Positions 35,031 to 46,307 of a stretch of DNA of 64,000 nt are shown here, piece after piece (the stretch's first letter is position 1; the number at the start of each line of letters is the position of its first letter). The position numbers and the translations under genes were made by a program. The notes under the pieces are model-generated. The model was not told where the DNA came from, ran no database searches, and was given only the letters and a program-made list of their open reading frames with translations. The DNA comes from Benincasa hispida. Taxonomy: Eukaryota; Streptophyta; Magnoliopsida; Cucurbitales; Cucurbitaceae. Location: assembly GCF_009727055.1 (NCBI RefSeq), contig NC_052360.1:67766878-67830877 (forward strand), given 5' to 3'.

Positions 35031-37209
35031 TTGTTGGTTTCTGATTCCAAATTTCGTTCTTGTATTGAATCGTTGTACAGTAATGGTGGGTTTTATAATC
35101 TGCATTCTATTTATGCGATGAATGGTTGTGGATGTTTTTTGTTGATGGGTGTTTTGGGATAGAACTCTCTGTTTAAGGCTTTTTTTAATTTTAAAAATTT
35201 TTGTTTGTAAAGGTCCTTACGTTTTTGGGCATTAATATTGCAATCGAGTATGTAATTTGTTAGTTTGAGTCCCTCGTGATGTTCCCATAAGGCTTCAAAG
35301 AAGGGTGTAAAGTGTTGTTTCAATCGAGAAGACGAAACAGAGGTTCCGTGTAGCTACAACTAAACGATCGGGTAGCTCTTGTTATGCGATTAGGTAGCTT
35401 TTGCTACACGATCGTGTAGCATTTGCTAAACGATTGCAAAGCTAATGCTACGCGATCGTGTAGAGTTTGCTACACAATCATGTTGCATTTGCAACAAGAT
35501 CGCCTAAAAGATTGCTGAACAATCGTGTGGTTTTTAGATGCTCAACGCATGGTTGCTAGCTATGCGATCGCATAGTCTTTCATGCTCATGGCATAGTTAC
35601 TAGCTACACGATCACATATTTTTTCATGCTCAACGCATAGATGCTCGACGCATAGTTCTCTTGCTACACGATCAGCTATAACGTGGGTCTTTGAAAGGTT
35701 CTATCCCGATCCATCAACTATTAGAATAAATAGTTAGCCTTTTGTTTTTTCTTTTGAGAGGTTCTATCCCGATCCATCAACTATTAGAATAAATAATCAT
35801 GCGATGTATGTTTTATATTATATGTCATAATGTATGTCATATGTATTTTTTTTAAACCCACCATAGGTTATGCATTTATGTTCATGCATCATTTTATATT
35901 ATAAATGTTATGAAATATGAATATGCATAATTTAAATTACAAAAAGCATGCTCATGCATCATATAGTATAAATGTTATAATATATATATGCATGCATTAT
36001 AGCATATCCATGCATCATTTATATTATAAGTGTTATAATATATGGTTGAATGGATGTATATAATGTATGCTATAGCATGATTCATTATTTAGTTATATAA
36101 TTGTTATATATTATTAATGAATGAATATTGCATGAAGCATGACATTACCTTAGGTTAATTTATAAATGTTATAATTAACTAAAGTATGTCTAACATGCAA
36201 TGTTCGTTTTTAATTGTTTCATTTATTTATAATTTTATAACTAAATGAAATTAAAATTAAAATAAATAATAAAGATTTGCATGCAAACCTTAGGCTATAA
36301 TCATTTTTAAATTATTTTAAAATATGGTTTAATAAGAGACCTTTTGTCTAAGGCAGGTTCTGGCTAGGCTAGGGTACTTAAGTCAATGGAAACGTCACAC
36401 CCCTACCTGGGAACCTACCTAAAAAGGTGAATTAGATAGATTTGTTACATGCATGCAAGTTTGATGAAAGTCTATTAAAAAGTTTAATGAGACTTCAATC
36501 AAATTTGTTTAATCATCAAAGACAAGAGTTGTTTTTTGAGAAAATTAAACAAACATTTAGATAAAATCAGTAGCCAGATTTTTCCTAAGTTAATTAACAC
36601 TAGGTATAACACTTAGTGGGCGGAAAATGGGGTATGCAATACTTCATTTTTGCCTCTACATGTTTCTCCCTAAAAGTTCACATCGTGAGATCTACTCTCG
36701 ACCTCAAGGCACCATGGGTGTCCCCCTATGGGTGGCATTTGAGTAGGTCAATATCAAGGTGATTGGAGAGAGTGTTTATAGTAAGTAGGAGCGGGACATG
36801 TGATAGCACATCCCTCAGTCTCTCTCTCATTAGGTTAAATAAAATTTCATGCACCACCTCGAGGCATCGTGGGTGTCCCCCTAAAGGATGGTTGTGTTGC
36901 ATAACACTTTATTTGATCTCCAGAAATGGATAGGGTTGTTTTAGTTTCATGTTTCAATTAGCTTTTCCCTACGGTTGGCTCATTGGGGCGGAAGTCTTGA
37001 ACCTAAAATGAAAGGTTACACTTACACAGAATTGTTAAGGATGTTAACAAATTCGGGACCGAACAATGGTGACTATTAGTTAAAGTGACAAGGAGTTGTT
37101 TCTGTCAATGGTTGAGAATGTCTCATTTCAGTGAAGGGGTACTTGATCACTCTACGGTTACTTTTTTCCTGCCTCACTGAAGTATCATTGCGACATAGAT
37201 GTCACTTAG
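35031..37209 (+). other. Copia B long untranslated leader
   Basis: About 2.2 kb. It has the common start (GTAAAGGTCCTTACG at 35210), the CGATCG-rich repeat zone (35340-35690), a 40-bp direct repeat TTCTATCCCGATCCATCAAC (about 35699 and 35763), the TGCATCAT/TATAAGTGTTATA block (35800-36200), two ~160-bp units with TTCACATCGTGAGATC, and the tail TCATTGCGACATAGATG. It joins pol directly: gag and protease are missing. Confidence 0.65.
35340..35690 (+). repeat. CGATCG palindrome repeats, leader B
   Basis: A degenerate ~25-30 base unit, GCTACACGATCGTGTAGC in its clearest form (35409-35429 region), recurs about ten times. Each unit is itself a near-perfect inverted repeat. Related zones are 9950-10200 and 42120-42620. 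Confidence 0.8.
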
Positions 37210-39196
37210 GGTACACTAGATTATGATGAGTTACGCTTCCTTACCTGACTCGTTTTGGGGTTATGTAGTAGAGACTGCAGCATACATCCTGAACTGCATT
37301 CCATCCAAGAGTATTGTCAGAACACTTTTGGAGTTATGGAATGGTCGTAAAGCTAGTTTACGTCATTTCAGAATCTAGGGTTGCCCAGCACATGTGCTTG
37401 AGGCTAATCCTAAGTAATTGAAACCACACTCAATGTTATGCCTATTTGTAGGCTACCACAAGGAAACGAGAGGTGATTACTTCTTTGATCCTAAAGAAAA
37501 CAAAGTATTTGTATCGACAAATGCTACTTTTCTTGAAAAAGATCACATAAAGAAGCACAGCCCAGAAATAAGATTGTGTTGAATGAGATTTCCCAAGAAA
37601 TTACTAAATCTTCATTAAGAGTTGTTGAAGAACCTAGTACCTCAACAAGAGTTGTTGAAGTAGGTTCATCTAGTAAGTCAAATCCACCTCAAGTGTTGGC
37701 AATGCAGGATATTGACAGGGATGAATGGATCAAAGTCATGGATCTCCAAATGAAGTCTATGTACATCAATTCCGTATAGGATCTTGTAGATCAACCTGAT
37801 GGGTTTAAACCTATAGGTTGTAAATGGATCTACAAGAGGAAACGGGATGTTAATGGAAAGGTCCAAATCTTCAAGCCTAGACTGGTGGTAAAGGGTTATA
37901 CTCAAGTAAAGGGAGTCGATTAGGACGAGACTTTCTCGCCTGTTGCCATGATTAAATCTATCTGGATCCTCCTATCCATTGCCTCATATTATGACTATAA
38001 TTTTTGGCAAATGAATGACAAGACTACTTTTCTTAATGGCAATCTTGAGAAGACCATTTATATAGTGCAGCCCGAGGGGTTAATAACCCAAGGTCAATAG
38101 AAAAACGTTTGCAAGCTTAATCAGTCCATTTATGGACTGAAACAAGCTTCTCGATCTTCGAACATAAGGTTTGGTATTGCGATCAAATCTTATGGCTTTG
38201 ATCAAAATGTTGATGAGGCTTATGTATACAAGAAGATCATCAACAGTTCAGTAGTTTTTCTAGTGTTGTATGCAGATGATATCCTACTCATTAGGAATGA
38301 TGTAGGTTTACTTACTACAGTTAAGAACTAGCTAGCGACCAAATTCCAAATGAAAGATTTGAGAGAGGCTCAGTTTGTCCTAGGTACTCAGATTTTTCGA
38401 GATCAAAAGAACAAAATGCTAGCACTGTCTCAGGCATCGTAGATTGATAAGATGCTTGTCAAATATTAAATGTAGAACTTCAAGAGGGTTTTATTTCCTT
38501 TCAGGCATGAAGTTACATTATCTAAGGAACAGTGTCCTAAGACACCTTAAGAGGTTGAAAAGATGAGACGGATCCCCTATGCATCGGCTGTCGGCAACTT
38601 GATGTATGTGATGTTATGTACTAGACCTGACATCTGATATACAGTGGGGATAGACAATAGATATCAATCTAATCCAGGATTAGATGACTGGACAACCATT
38701 AAAAACATCCTCAAGTATTTATGAAGAAAGAGGGACTACATACTTGTGTATAGTTCTAAGGATCTGCCCCTTACGGGATACTCCGACTTTAATTTTCAAA
38801 TTGATAAGGATTCTAGGAAATCCACATCAGGATCAGTGTTCACTCTTAACGGAGGGGCATTAGTATGGCGAAGCACCAAGCAAGTGTGCATCGCTGACTC
38901 CACCATGGAGGTTGAGTATGTAGCGGCTTGTAAAGCTGCTAAGGAAGTCGTTTCGCTCCGGAAGTTCTTGATTGAACTGGAAGTTGTTCCAGACATGTCA
39001 AAACCCATCACACATTATTGCAATAATATTGGTGTTGTGGCTAATTCTGAAAAGCCTAGGAGTCACAAGCGCGACAAGCATATAGAGCGGAAGTATCATC
39101 TCATACGAGAGATTTTGCATCGAGAGGACATGATTTTCACGCAGATAGCTTTGGAGCACAACATTATTGATTCGTTTACAAAGGCCTCACGTCTAT
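37210..39196 (+). pseudogene. Copia B pol, gag to integrase core deleted
   Basis: It begins in the integrase C-terminal half (YASLPDSFWGYVVETAAYILN, 37228 on; HFRI, stop, GCPAHVLEANPK), then STNATFLEKD, the linker and reverse transcriptase (IGCKWIYKRKRDVNGKVQ at about 37816; TTFLNGNLEKTIY; SIYGLKQASR; LYADD with catalytic YADD at 38269-38280). RNase H follows (38746-39198; GYSDFNFQIDKDSRKSTSGS, ADSTMEVEYVAACKAA) and the tail RDKHIERKYHLIREI. RNase H is open for 150 codons with its acidic residues present; the rest has many stops. About 1.6 kb (gag, protease, integrase N-terminus and core), compared with copia C, are lost between leader and pol. Confidence 0.85.
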
Positions 39197-39255
39197 GATG
39201 TTTGAGGGTCACCTGCAGAGTATGAATCTATGGGACAGGTCATGTCTGGACTAGG

Positions 39256-39365
39256 GCAAGTGTGAGATATTATACTAGGCACGTGTTATGCCCTAGTTTA
39301 TTATTTGTGTACTTTGTATTTTGATTATATTGTACGCCCCACTAGCTTTAGGTCAAATGGGAGAT
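39256..39365 (+). other. Copia B polypurine tracts (two)
   Basis: GCAAGTGTGAGAT at 39256-39268 and CAAATGGGAGAT at 39354-39365; the second directly precedes the 3' LTR. The ~97 bases between contain TATGCCCTAGTTTATT, shared with copia C. Confidence 0.6.
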
Positions 39366-40150
39366 TGTTGGGGTTGATGCCCTAAATCTCGTAGGGTTCT
39401 ATATGTATTTAATAAAATATTTGATATTTTAATCATTGTCTATAAAATATATGATATTTTACATACATTAACCACAAACCAAAAAACAAACATCCAAGGT
39501 TATCTTTGTAACTTAAACATTTATGTGGAAACATACGGGTGGATCATGTTTAAGTGATAACCTAAATAGTCTGTAATAGATGGATAAGGCTGGATACCTT
39601 ATCCTGGTAACACTACGAGTATGGCCCACTTTGTAGGTGTTACAATTATTGTAAAGTGCTACAAATGATTTGATCCTCATCATTCATGTATTAGACATGC
39701 GAGCGGGGATATTCTATACAAAGAAGTTTTTATAAAATCGGACCAAGAAATATTCAGTCTCATTATATAACGTCGTTCATAATAGAGACTTACATTTCAC
39801 TAGGATGACCATAAGTAACATGACCTGAATTCTGAGTGAGTTATGAACTCCTACCTATGAGGACGGTCCTTTGATTTGTATGGATAAGAGTGGTCAGATC
39901 GTCGATTTAACAAGCCTACCATTTTGGGGATTTGTCTGATTGTGGAGCGAGGAACATAGCTCACAAGATGGAAATCACTCCTTCCCCGAGACAGGGGTAA
40001 GTAGATGAATTGCTCCCTTAAGGGTTGATTCCGGATCTTAAACAATGTGACGTCACACCCTCTCCTAGCCCGAGAGGGGTTTAGTCATAGTAAGACTATG
40101 ATCTATTGTTCATTACAGAGATTAATGGTACTTAAGAAGATAGATGTAAC
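39366..40150 (+). repeat. Copia B 3' LTR, first part
   Basis: It starts TGTTGGGGTTGATGCC and follows the 5' LTR to AGATAGATGTAAC, where copia C is inserted. The 5' copy continues TATAGGGGAAAAGG at this point. The expected second part (after element C) is not in the window. Confidence 0.8.
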
Positions 40151-41858
40151 TGTTGGGATTGGTGTCTTAATTCTTCTGAAGTCTCGTAGTTTGTAAATTT
40201 TGTACATATTGTTATGAATAAAATAAGAATTATTTTATATGCATTTACGCACATCCAATAAACAAAGATTCATGGTTATTGTATGTAAACTTAAGCATGT
40301 ATATGAGATATACAAGTGGATTATGCCTTAAGTAATAACCTAAAAGGTCTATAGTATAAGGATAACGGAGGGATACCTTATCTTGGTGACACTACGAATG
40401 ACACCCGTTTTGTAGAGGTTTACAACTATGATGAACTATTACAGATGGTCTAATCCTGACCATTCATATGGAGACATGCAAGCGACGGTGTCCTATACAA
40501 AGAGTTTGTATAAGACTAGATCATGAGCTGATTACGATCTTTATATAACGTTGTTGATAATTTAGACTTACATCTTACTTAAACAACCATAGGTGACATG
40601 ACCTTAATCCTGAGTGTTTTGGGAACTCCTGCCTTTGAGGGCAGTTTGATTAATATGGGTGAGAGTGGCCAGATTGCCAACGCAACGAGCCTACCTTTTT
40701 GGGGATTTGTTTGATTGAGGAGCTAGTAACTCAGTTACACAAGATGGAATTCACTTCTTCACCGAAGTAGGGGTAAGTTGATAGATTGCTCCCTTAAGGG
40801 CTGATTTTGGGCCTTGAACATAGTGACCACATCCTCTCTTTAGAAGAGAGGACCCAGTCATAGTAGGACTATGACTTATTGTTCATTAGAGGAATTAGTG
40901 GTACTTAAGGAGTTAAATGTAACTATAGATGCAAAATGGTAAATTGACCAAGCTGTACTTACGAGCAATCTGTGAAAGATTATCGCACTGTTGATTGTTT
41001 GATATGGACACAGAAATATATCTATAGTAAGAAGCGTATAGTTGTCGGTCTTTAGTGAAGTGCCCGGCAATTAACGGATGGTAGATCCCATGACTAAAGA
41101 GTTTAATCAGTTATTCACGTACCGTTGGAGCTTCAAATTAATAAGAGGGGTTAGTTTGAATTGTTCAAATTAATAAGAGGAAATTAAATTAAATTATATA
41201 TGATATAATTGGTGTGTTGTATAAGATACATCAAGTGGAGGATTAATGTAAATATGATTTACATTAAGTACCATTAAATAGAAAAAGAACTATGGTTTAT
41301 ATGTTTCATCAGATGAAATATTAAAATTATAGGTTATAAATATAATATGGTAAGTTGATTATCATATTTATTTATAATATATTAATTATATAATAATTAA
41401 TTCTTTTTCTCTAGTAACCGATTGAGTGGGAGGTTATTGGTGGTTTTATGGTAACCGTGAAATAACAGAAAAAATGTTTTCCTAAATTTAGAGAGTTTCC
41501 TCATTTGGAAAAATGTCCTCACTCACTTCGTGAATCGAGTGTGGCTCGATTGGTTCAAAGAGCTGTTGGTCGTTCGTTGTGTTCGTGCTATTGATTATGT
41601 TGTATCGGTCGTTGCATTCGAGAGTTGTGTTGCTATTCTTGGACTCTTGGAGATTGTTGTAGGGAGTTTGAAGAATGGTTCTTAAAAGATACACATACTC
41701 TATCCCTTGATTCTATCGTTTAGCATGCTGTAATCTCTAGTTGTTGCATGATCTGTTAGTTTTCGTTCTTGTACTGTAATTGTTTATATTCAATTTCGAA
41801 TGGAATTTGGAACGATCCTTCCGCTACTCATGGAAATTCTCATGCTTGATTTCCTTAA
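40151..41858 (+). repeat. Copia C 5' LTR
   Basis: 1708 bp from TGTTGGGATTGGTGTC to GATTTCCTTAA, with the final CA changed to AA. Preceded by GTAAC (40146-40150), the presumed target site in LTR B. A primer site follows. It matches the 3' copy at 48080. Confidence 0.85.
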
Positions 41859-41876
41859 ATTTGTATTAGAGCCAGG
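41859..41876 (+). other. Primer binding site of copia C
   Basis: ATTTGTATTAGAGCCAGG, one change from the copia B site (TATCAGAGCC). Confidence 0.75.
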
Positions 41877-44390
41877 TTATTCTGATATTCCAAATTTTAT
41901 TTCTATTTTGAACTTATTTTATGGGAGAATTTCCTTTGTTTAAAGCTTTCTTTGAATTTACAAAGTGTTAATTTGTAAGGGCCCCTGTGTTTGTGCGTAT
42001 AATTAACAAGCAATCGAGTCTATAATTCAAAGTATTTGCATTTGTTAAGTCGTTCGTGATGAAGTTTCAAAGCATGGAGATGCGGTTCTCATCGAGGAAG
42101 AAGACCAAGGGTTGGTCGTATTGTGTAGCCTAAGGTAAACAATCGTTGAGATTTGGTTAAACGATCGTGTAGAAAAGTTCAGCACGATCGTGTAGTATTT
42201 ACTAAACAATCATTTAGCTAATGCTAAATGATTGGGTAAAACGTTTACTCTATCGCGTAGCGTTGGTTGTTTGATCGAATGGACGCTAGAGGTAAACGAT
42301 CGCGTAGAGCATTTGATGCTCATCGTTTAATAAAAGGCGCGCACACTAAATTATCGTGTAGTTAGCATGGCTCATTGCATAGTTATTGATTAAACGATCA
42401 CGCGGTATACGATACCTTGGCACTCACACAGCAATTGTTTAGACAATTGTGCTTCACCGCATCGTTGTCGTTTAGTTTATTGCTTAAGGCTTGCATTGCA
42501 CGTTGTGCACTGCACGATCACGTACCTCATGCTTCATCGTATAGTTAAAGGTACACAATCGTTTAGCTCAGGACGCGTTGGTAAACAATTGAATAAAGCG
42601 TGTACTCTTTCGTAGAGTTTGGTACATGATCAAAGGAGACACATTTCTTAGCCCGAACGGTTCAAGACCCAGTTCATCTGTTTGAACCGGAGATTCTTTG
42701 CTATTTATAATAGTTAGCTTTAGTTTTTTAGGATTTTTAGGCTAATTATCCTGGTTCATCAACTGTTATTTAATGTACATTACATGTATGTTGTTGATAT
42801 GCCATAGTGTATGACATATAGATTGAAACCCACCTTAGGTTGTGCAATTATTCATGCATCATATATTATAAGTGTTATAATATAGTCTTTGACATGATGA
42901 AATTACAAGAAAGCATGTGCATGCATCATGAAATATACAGTTATATTTATGTATGCAGTAAGCATATTCATGCATCATCTTTATATTATAAGTGTTATAG
43001 TATAAGGGTGTACGGATGCATGTGTGCTTGGTTCATTGCTTGGTTGTACAAGTGTTATATAAAAGTAGCAATGAATGAATAATGCTTAGAGCATGACGCT
43101 TAGGCTAATTTATAAGTGTTATGAATTCCTTGTATGTGTAGTTTCGCATTGTGGATGGTTTTAGTTGTTTCCCATTATAAGCATTATAATGAAAAATAGA
43201 ACGAAAATAGATCAGAAAGAGTTGCATGCGAACTTAGGTGAATACATATTTTAAAAGGGTTTTAAAATTGGATTGAGATAGACCTAAGTTCAAGGTTCTA
43301 ATGAGATTAGATAGCTAAGGTTTAATCTTTTAAATCGATTTAATATGATTAAATTGATTGGCATAAAAGATTAAATTTGTATAAATCTATCTATAAGGGA
43401 CGTTTTTTCTAAGGTGGGTTCTATCTAGGTTCGGATACTTAAGCTAAAGGAAATGGAACACCCCTACTCGGGGAACCTACCTGGAAAGGTGAATTAGATA
43501 GGTTTTCTATAAGCATGCGACAGTTGATCAAAGACTTCGTTAAAGAGTTTACTGAATGATGATCAAAAGTGCTCAACTTTCTAAGGTAAAAGTTACTCTT
43601 GGGCAAACCTAAAAAGTCACTTAGTTAAAATTCTTAGTCGTGTTTTTTCTAAGTAAACTAAACCCTAGGTTATAAAATACTCAGTGGGAGGAAGAGATAT
43701 ATATGATATGTCAATGATTCCACTCATGTTTTTCCCTGAATGTTCACGCCGCAAGATTCATGCTTGGCCTCATGGTGCCGTAGGAGCATCCTCCTTCGGA
43801 TGGTGTTTGCATGAATCAATATCAAGGTGGATGGATAGAGTATTTATAATTAGTGGGTGAAGGGTGTGTGTTAACACGTCCTGTGATCTCATTCATTGGT
43901 TCGCATCGTGAGATCATTCTTGCACTCCCTCGTGGCGCCCTAGAAGCATCCCCTTTTAGGTGGGTTTTGTGCAGTTGCTCAATATCAAGGTGAACTCCAA
44001 AAATGGATAGGGTCACTTTAGTTTTTTCCCTAATCAAATTTTCCCCCTTCGGATTGTCTGCTTTGGGCGGAACTCTAGGGCCTAAAATGACAAGTCACAT
44101 TTAAGGGAAATTGTTAAGTAAGTTAATGATTTCTTGACCAAATCCATGATGGCTAGTCGTTATAGGAGCAACTTGTTCTGGTATTAATGGCTGATTAAGA
44201 ATATCTCAATTCAGAGGAAGGATGAATTAACAACCCTTCAGTGGCTTTTGTCAAAAACCTTTGAAGCGTCATTGCGAAAGTAGATGTTACACGAGGTTCA
44301 TTTCAGTTTTGCTAAACCGTATTGGATGTTGTTTTAAACGAGTATTTTCTTCAAACCTAATGTAGGTCAATGTGTTTCTTTTTCAGCATC
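41877..44390 (+). other. Copia C long untranslated leader
   Basis: 2.5 kb between primer site and gag ATG. Zones in order: common start with GTAAGGGCCCCTGTG (41975), GATCGTGTAG repeats (42120-42620), GGTTCAAGACCCAG (42659), TGCATCAT/TATAAGTGTTATA block (42840-43190), AGGTGAATTAGATAGG (43487), two ~160-bp units (43731, 43890), tail GCGTCATTGCGAAAGTAG. It ends in a pyrimidine tract plus CAG (TGTTTCTTTTTCAG, 44373-44386) four bases before the ATG. This could be a 3' splice site, with GTAAGG at 41975 a possible donor. Confidence 0.65.
42120..42620 (+). repeat. GATCGTGTAG repeats, leader C
   Basis: Words AAACGATCGTGTAG, CACGATCGTGTAGT, AAATGATTGGGTAA and ACGATCACGCGG recur at irregular intervals, as in leaders B and G. 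Less regular than in B. Confidence 0.7.
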
Positions 44391-45431
44391 ATGAGTGTTT
44401 CTTCATTAAATGCCTCTAGTTTGACTGATTACATACAGTGGAAAGAGACCCTTAAAACATATTTCATGATAAACGACCTTGAGTTTGTCATGGTTGAGGA
44501 ATGTCCTCAAGTCCCGACTGTTGATGCACCATGAAGTGTTTGTAATGCATATGAGGTGTGGATGAAGGCTAATTCATTGGCTCGACTTCACATTTTGGCT
44601 AACATAACTGATTCTTTGGCCAAAAGGGTTGAGAACATGGTCATTGCATGTAAAATCATGGACTTGTTGCAAGAATTGTTTGAATGTCAGTTCTTACATT
44701 TCGAGCACAAAGGGATGGATGAAAAAGAAACCAATAGTGTCAGTTCCCAAGATAACCTCTAATTAGAAAAAGCAACTATTGCTGAATCTAATGAAGTTCA
44801 TCGACGAAAAGTGTTCTCTGATAAGAAACTTGGAGCTTATTTAGGTTCTAATAATGATACCACTATTCTCCAAAAGATGAGGAAGTCTAAAGACAATAAA
44901 TGTGATTTATTGGTCTTGGAGGCGTGTTTGGTAGAGAATGATGATTCTGCTTGGACCCTTGATTCAGGTGCTACTAACCACGTTAGTTCTTCCTACCAAG
45001 GATTTAGTTCTTGACAAACATTGCCACAGAGAGAGTTGACTCTTCGACTCGATACTGGTGAGGTTGTTTCAGTTGTTGCTGTAGGCAGGCTAAAGTTATT
45101 TTTGGACAAGAAACGTTATCTGTTACTGGATAATATTTTTGTAGTTCCTCAAATCAAGAGGAACTTAATCTCAGTTTCTTGTCTCATTGACCACGGTTAT
45201 ACCGCCTCCTTTTCTAAGAGTAAAGTATTTATTTTCAAGAATGGCATGGAAATTGGTTTTAGTTCAATGGAAAATAACTTGTATGTACTAAGGTTGTTAG
45301 TCATAAAAGCCTTGCTTAATACTGAAATGTTCAGTACGGCAACAACTAAAAGACCAAAGGTTTCTCCTAAGGAAAACACCCACCTTTGGCATCTAAGGTT
45401 AGGTCACATGAATCTCAATAGGATTGAGTAG
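44391..45431 (+). pseudogene. Copia C gag and protease
   Basis: The gag reading starts MSVSSLNASSLTDYIQW at 44391 and follows this copia gag family (ETLKTYFMINDLEFVMVEE), with a stop at 44530. Further stops precede the segment NDDSAWTLDSGATNHVSS, where DSG (44961-44969) is the aspartic protease active site. The next open stretch (45021-45431) holds VPQIKRNLISVSCLI and the GAG-pre-integrase phrase THLWHLRLGHMNLNRIE. No zinc knuckle is visible between gag and protease, so that part may be deleted. The protein would form particles and process the polyprotein, but at least three stops interrupt it. Confidence 0.8.
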
Positions 45432-46307
45432 TTGGTGAAATGTGAACTTCTAAAGAGTTTAGAAGAAAATTCCTTGTCAGTATGTGAATCATGCCTTGAA
45501 GGCAAGATGACCAAACGACCTTTTACTGGAAAAGGTTATAGAGCAAAGGAAACCTTGAAGCTTATACACTTTTCCCTCTGTGGTCCGATGAGTGTTAGAG
45601 TTCGAGGTGGGTGTGAATACTTCATCTAATTCATAGATGATTATTCAAGGTACGGGTATCTCTACCTAATGCAACGGAAGTCTGAAGCCCTTAACAAGTT
45701 CAAGGAATATAAGGCTAAAGTTGAAAACTTGTTAGGTAAGAAGATAAAAACACTACGATCTGATTGTGGTGGAGGGTATATGGACCTCGAATTCCAGAAC
45801 TATATCATAGAACATGGAATCACGTCCAAACTCTCGGCCCCAAGTACACCTCAGCAGAATGGTGTATCATAAAGGAGAAACAGAACCTTGTTGGACATGG
45901 TTTGGTCTATGATGAGTTATGTTCATCTTCCAGACTCGTTTTGGGGATTTGCAGTGGAGACTGCATGTTACATTTTGAACAACATTCCCTCGAAAATTGT
46001 TTCTGAAATACCTTTTGAGATGTGGAGAGATCGTAAAGGTAGTTTGTGCCACTTTAGGATTTGGGGATGTCGGACCCACATGCTTGTGGCTAACCCAAAG
46101 AAGTTGAAACCACATTCGAAAGTTCGCCACTTTGTAGGCAACCCCAGGGAAACGAGGGGTAGATACTTCTATGATCCGAGTGAGAATAAAGTCTTTGTGT
46201 CAACAAATGCTATCTTCTTGGAAGAAGACCCCATCAAGGATCTTAAACCACAAAATAATCTTGTCTTACGTGAGACTTCTAGCGAGACTACTAAGGGCTC
46301 AACATGA
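45432..46307 (+). pseudogene. Copia C integrase
   Basis: Integrase (rve fold) inserts element cDNA into the genome. Zinc-binding CESCLEGKM occurs near 45487. In the D,D-35-E core the first Asp is lost (LIHFSLCGPM; family form LIHSDLCGPM), the second is kept (LRSDCGGGY, about 45757), and the catalytic Glu codon is a stop (QQNGVS, stop, RRNRTLL; family form NGVAERRNRT, about 45869). The C-terminal part LPDSFWGFAVETACYILNN to FVSTNAIFLEEDP (45915-46230) is open. It could not have been active as it stands. Confidence 0.85.

Noticed and set aside
38796..39011. Minus-strand ORF opposite RNase H of copia B
   Set aside because: Shadow of the real plus-strand RNase H reading.
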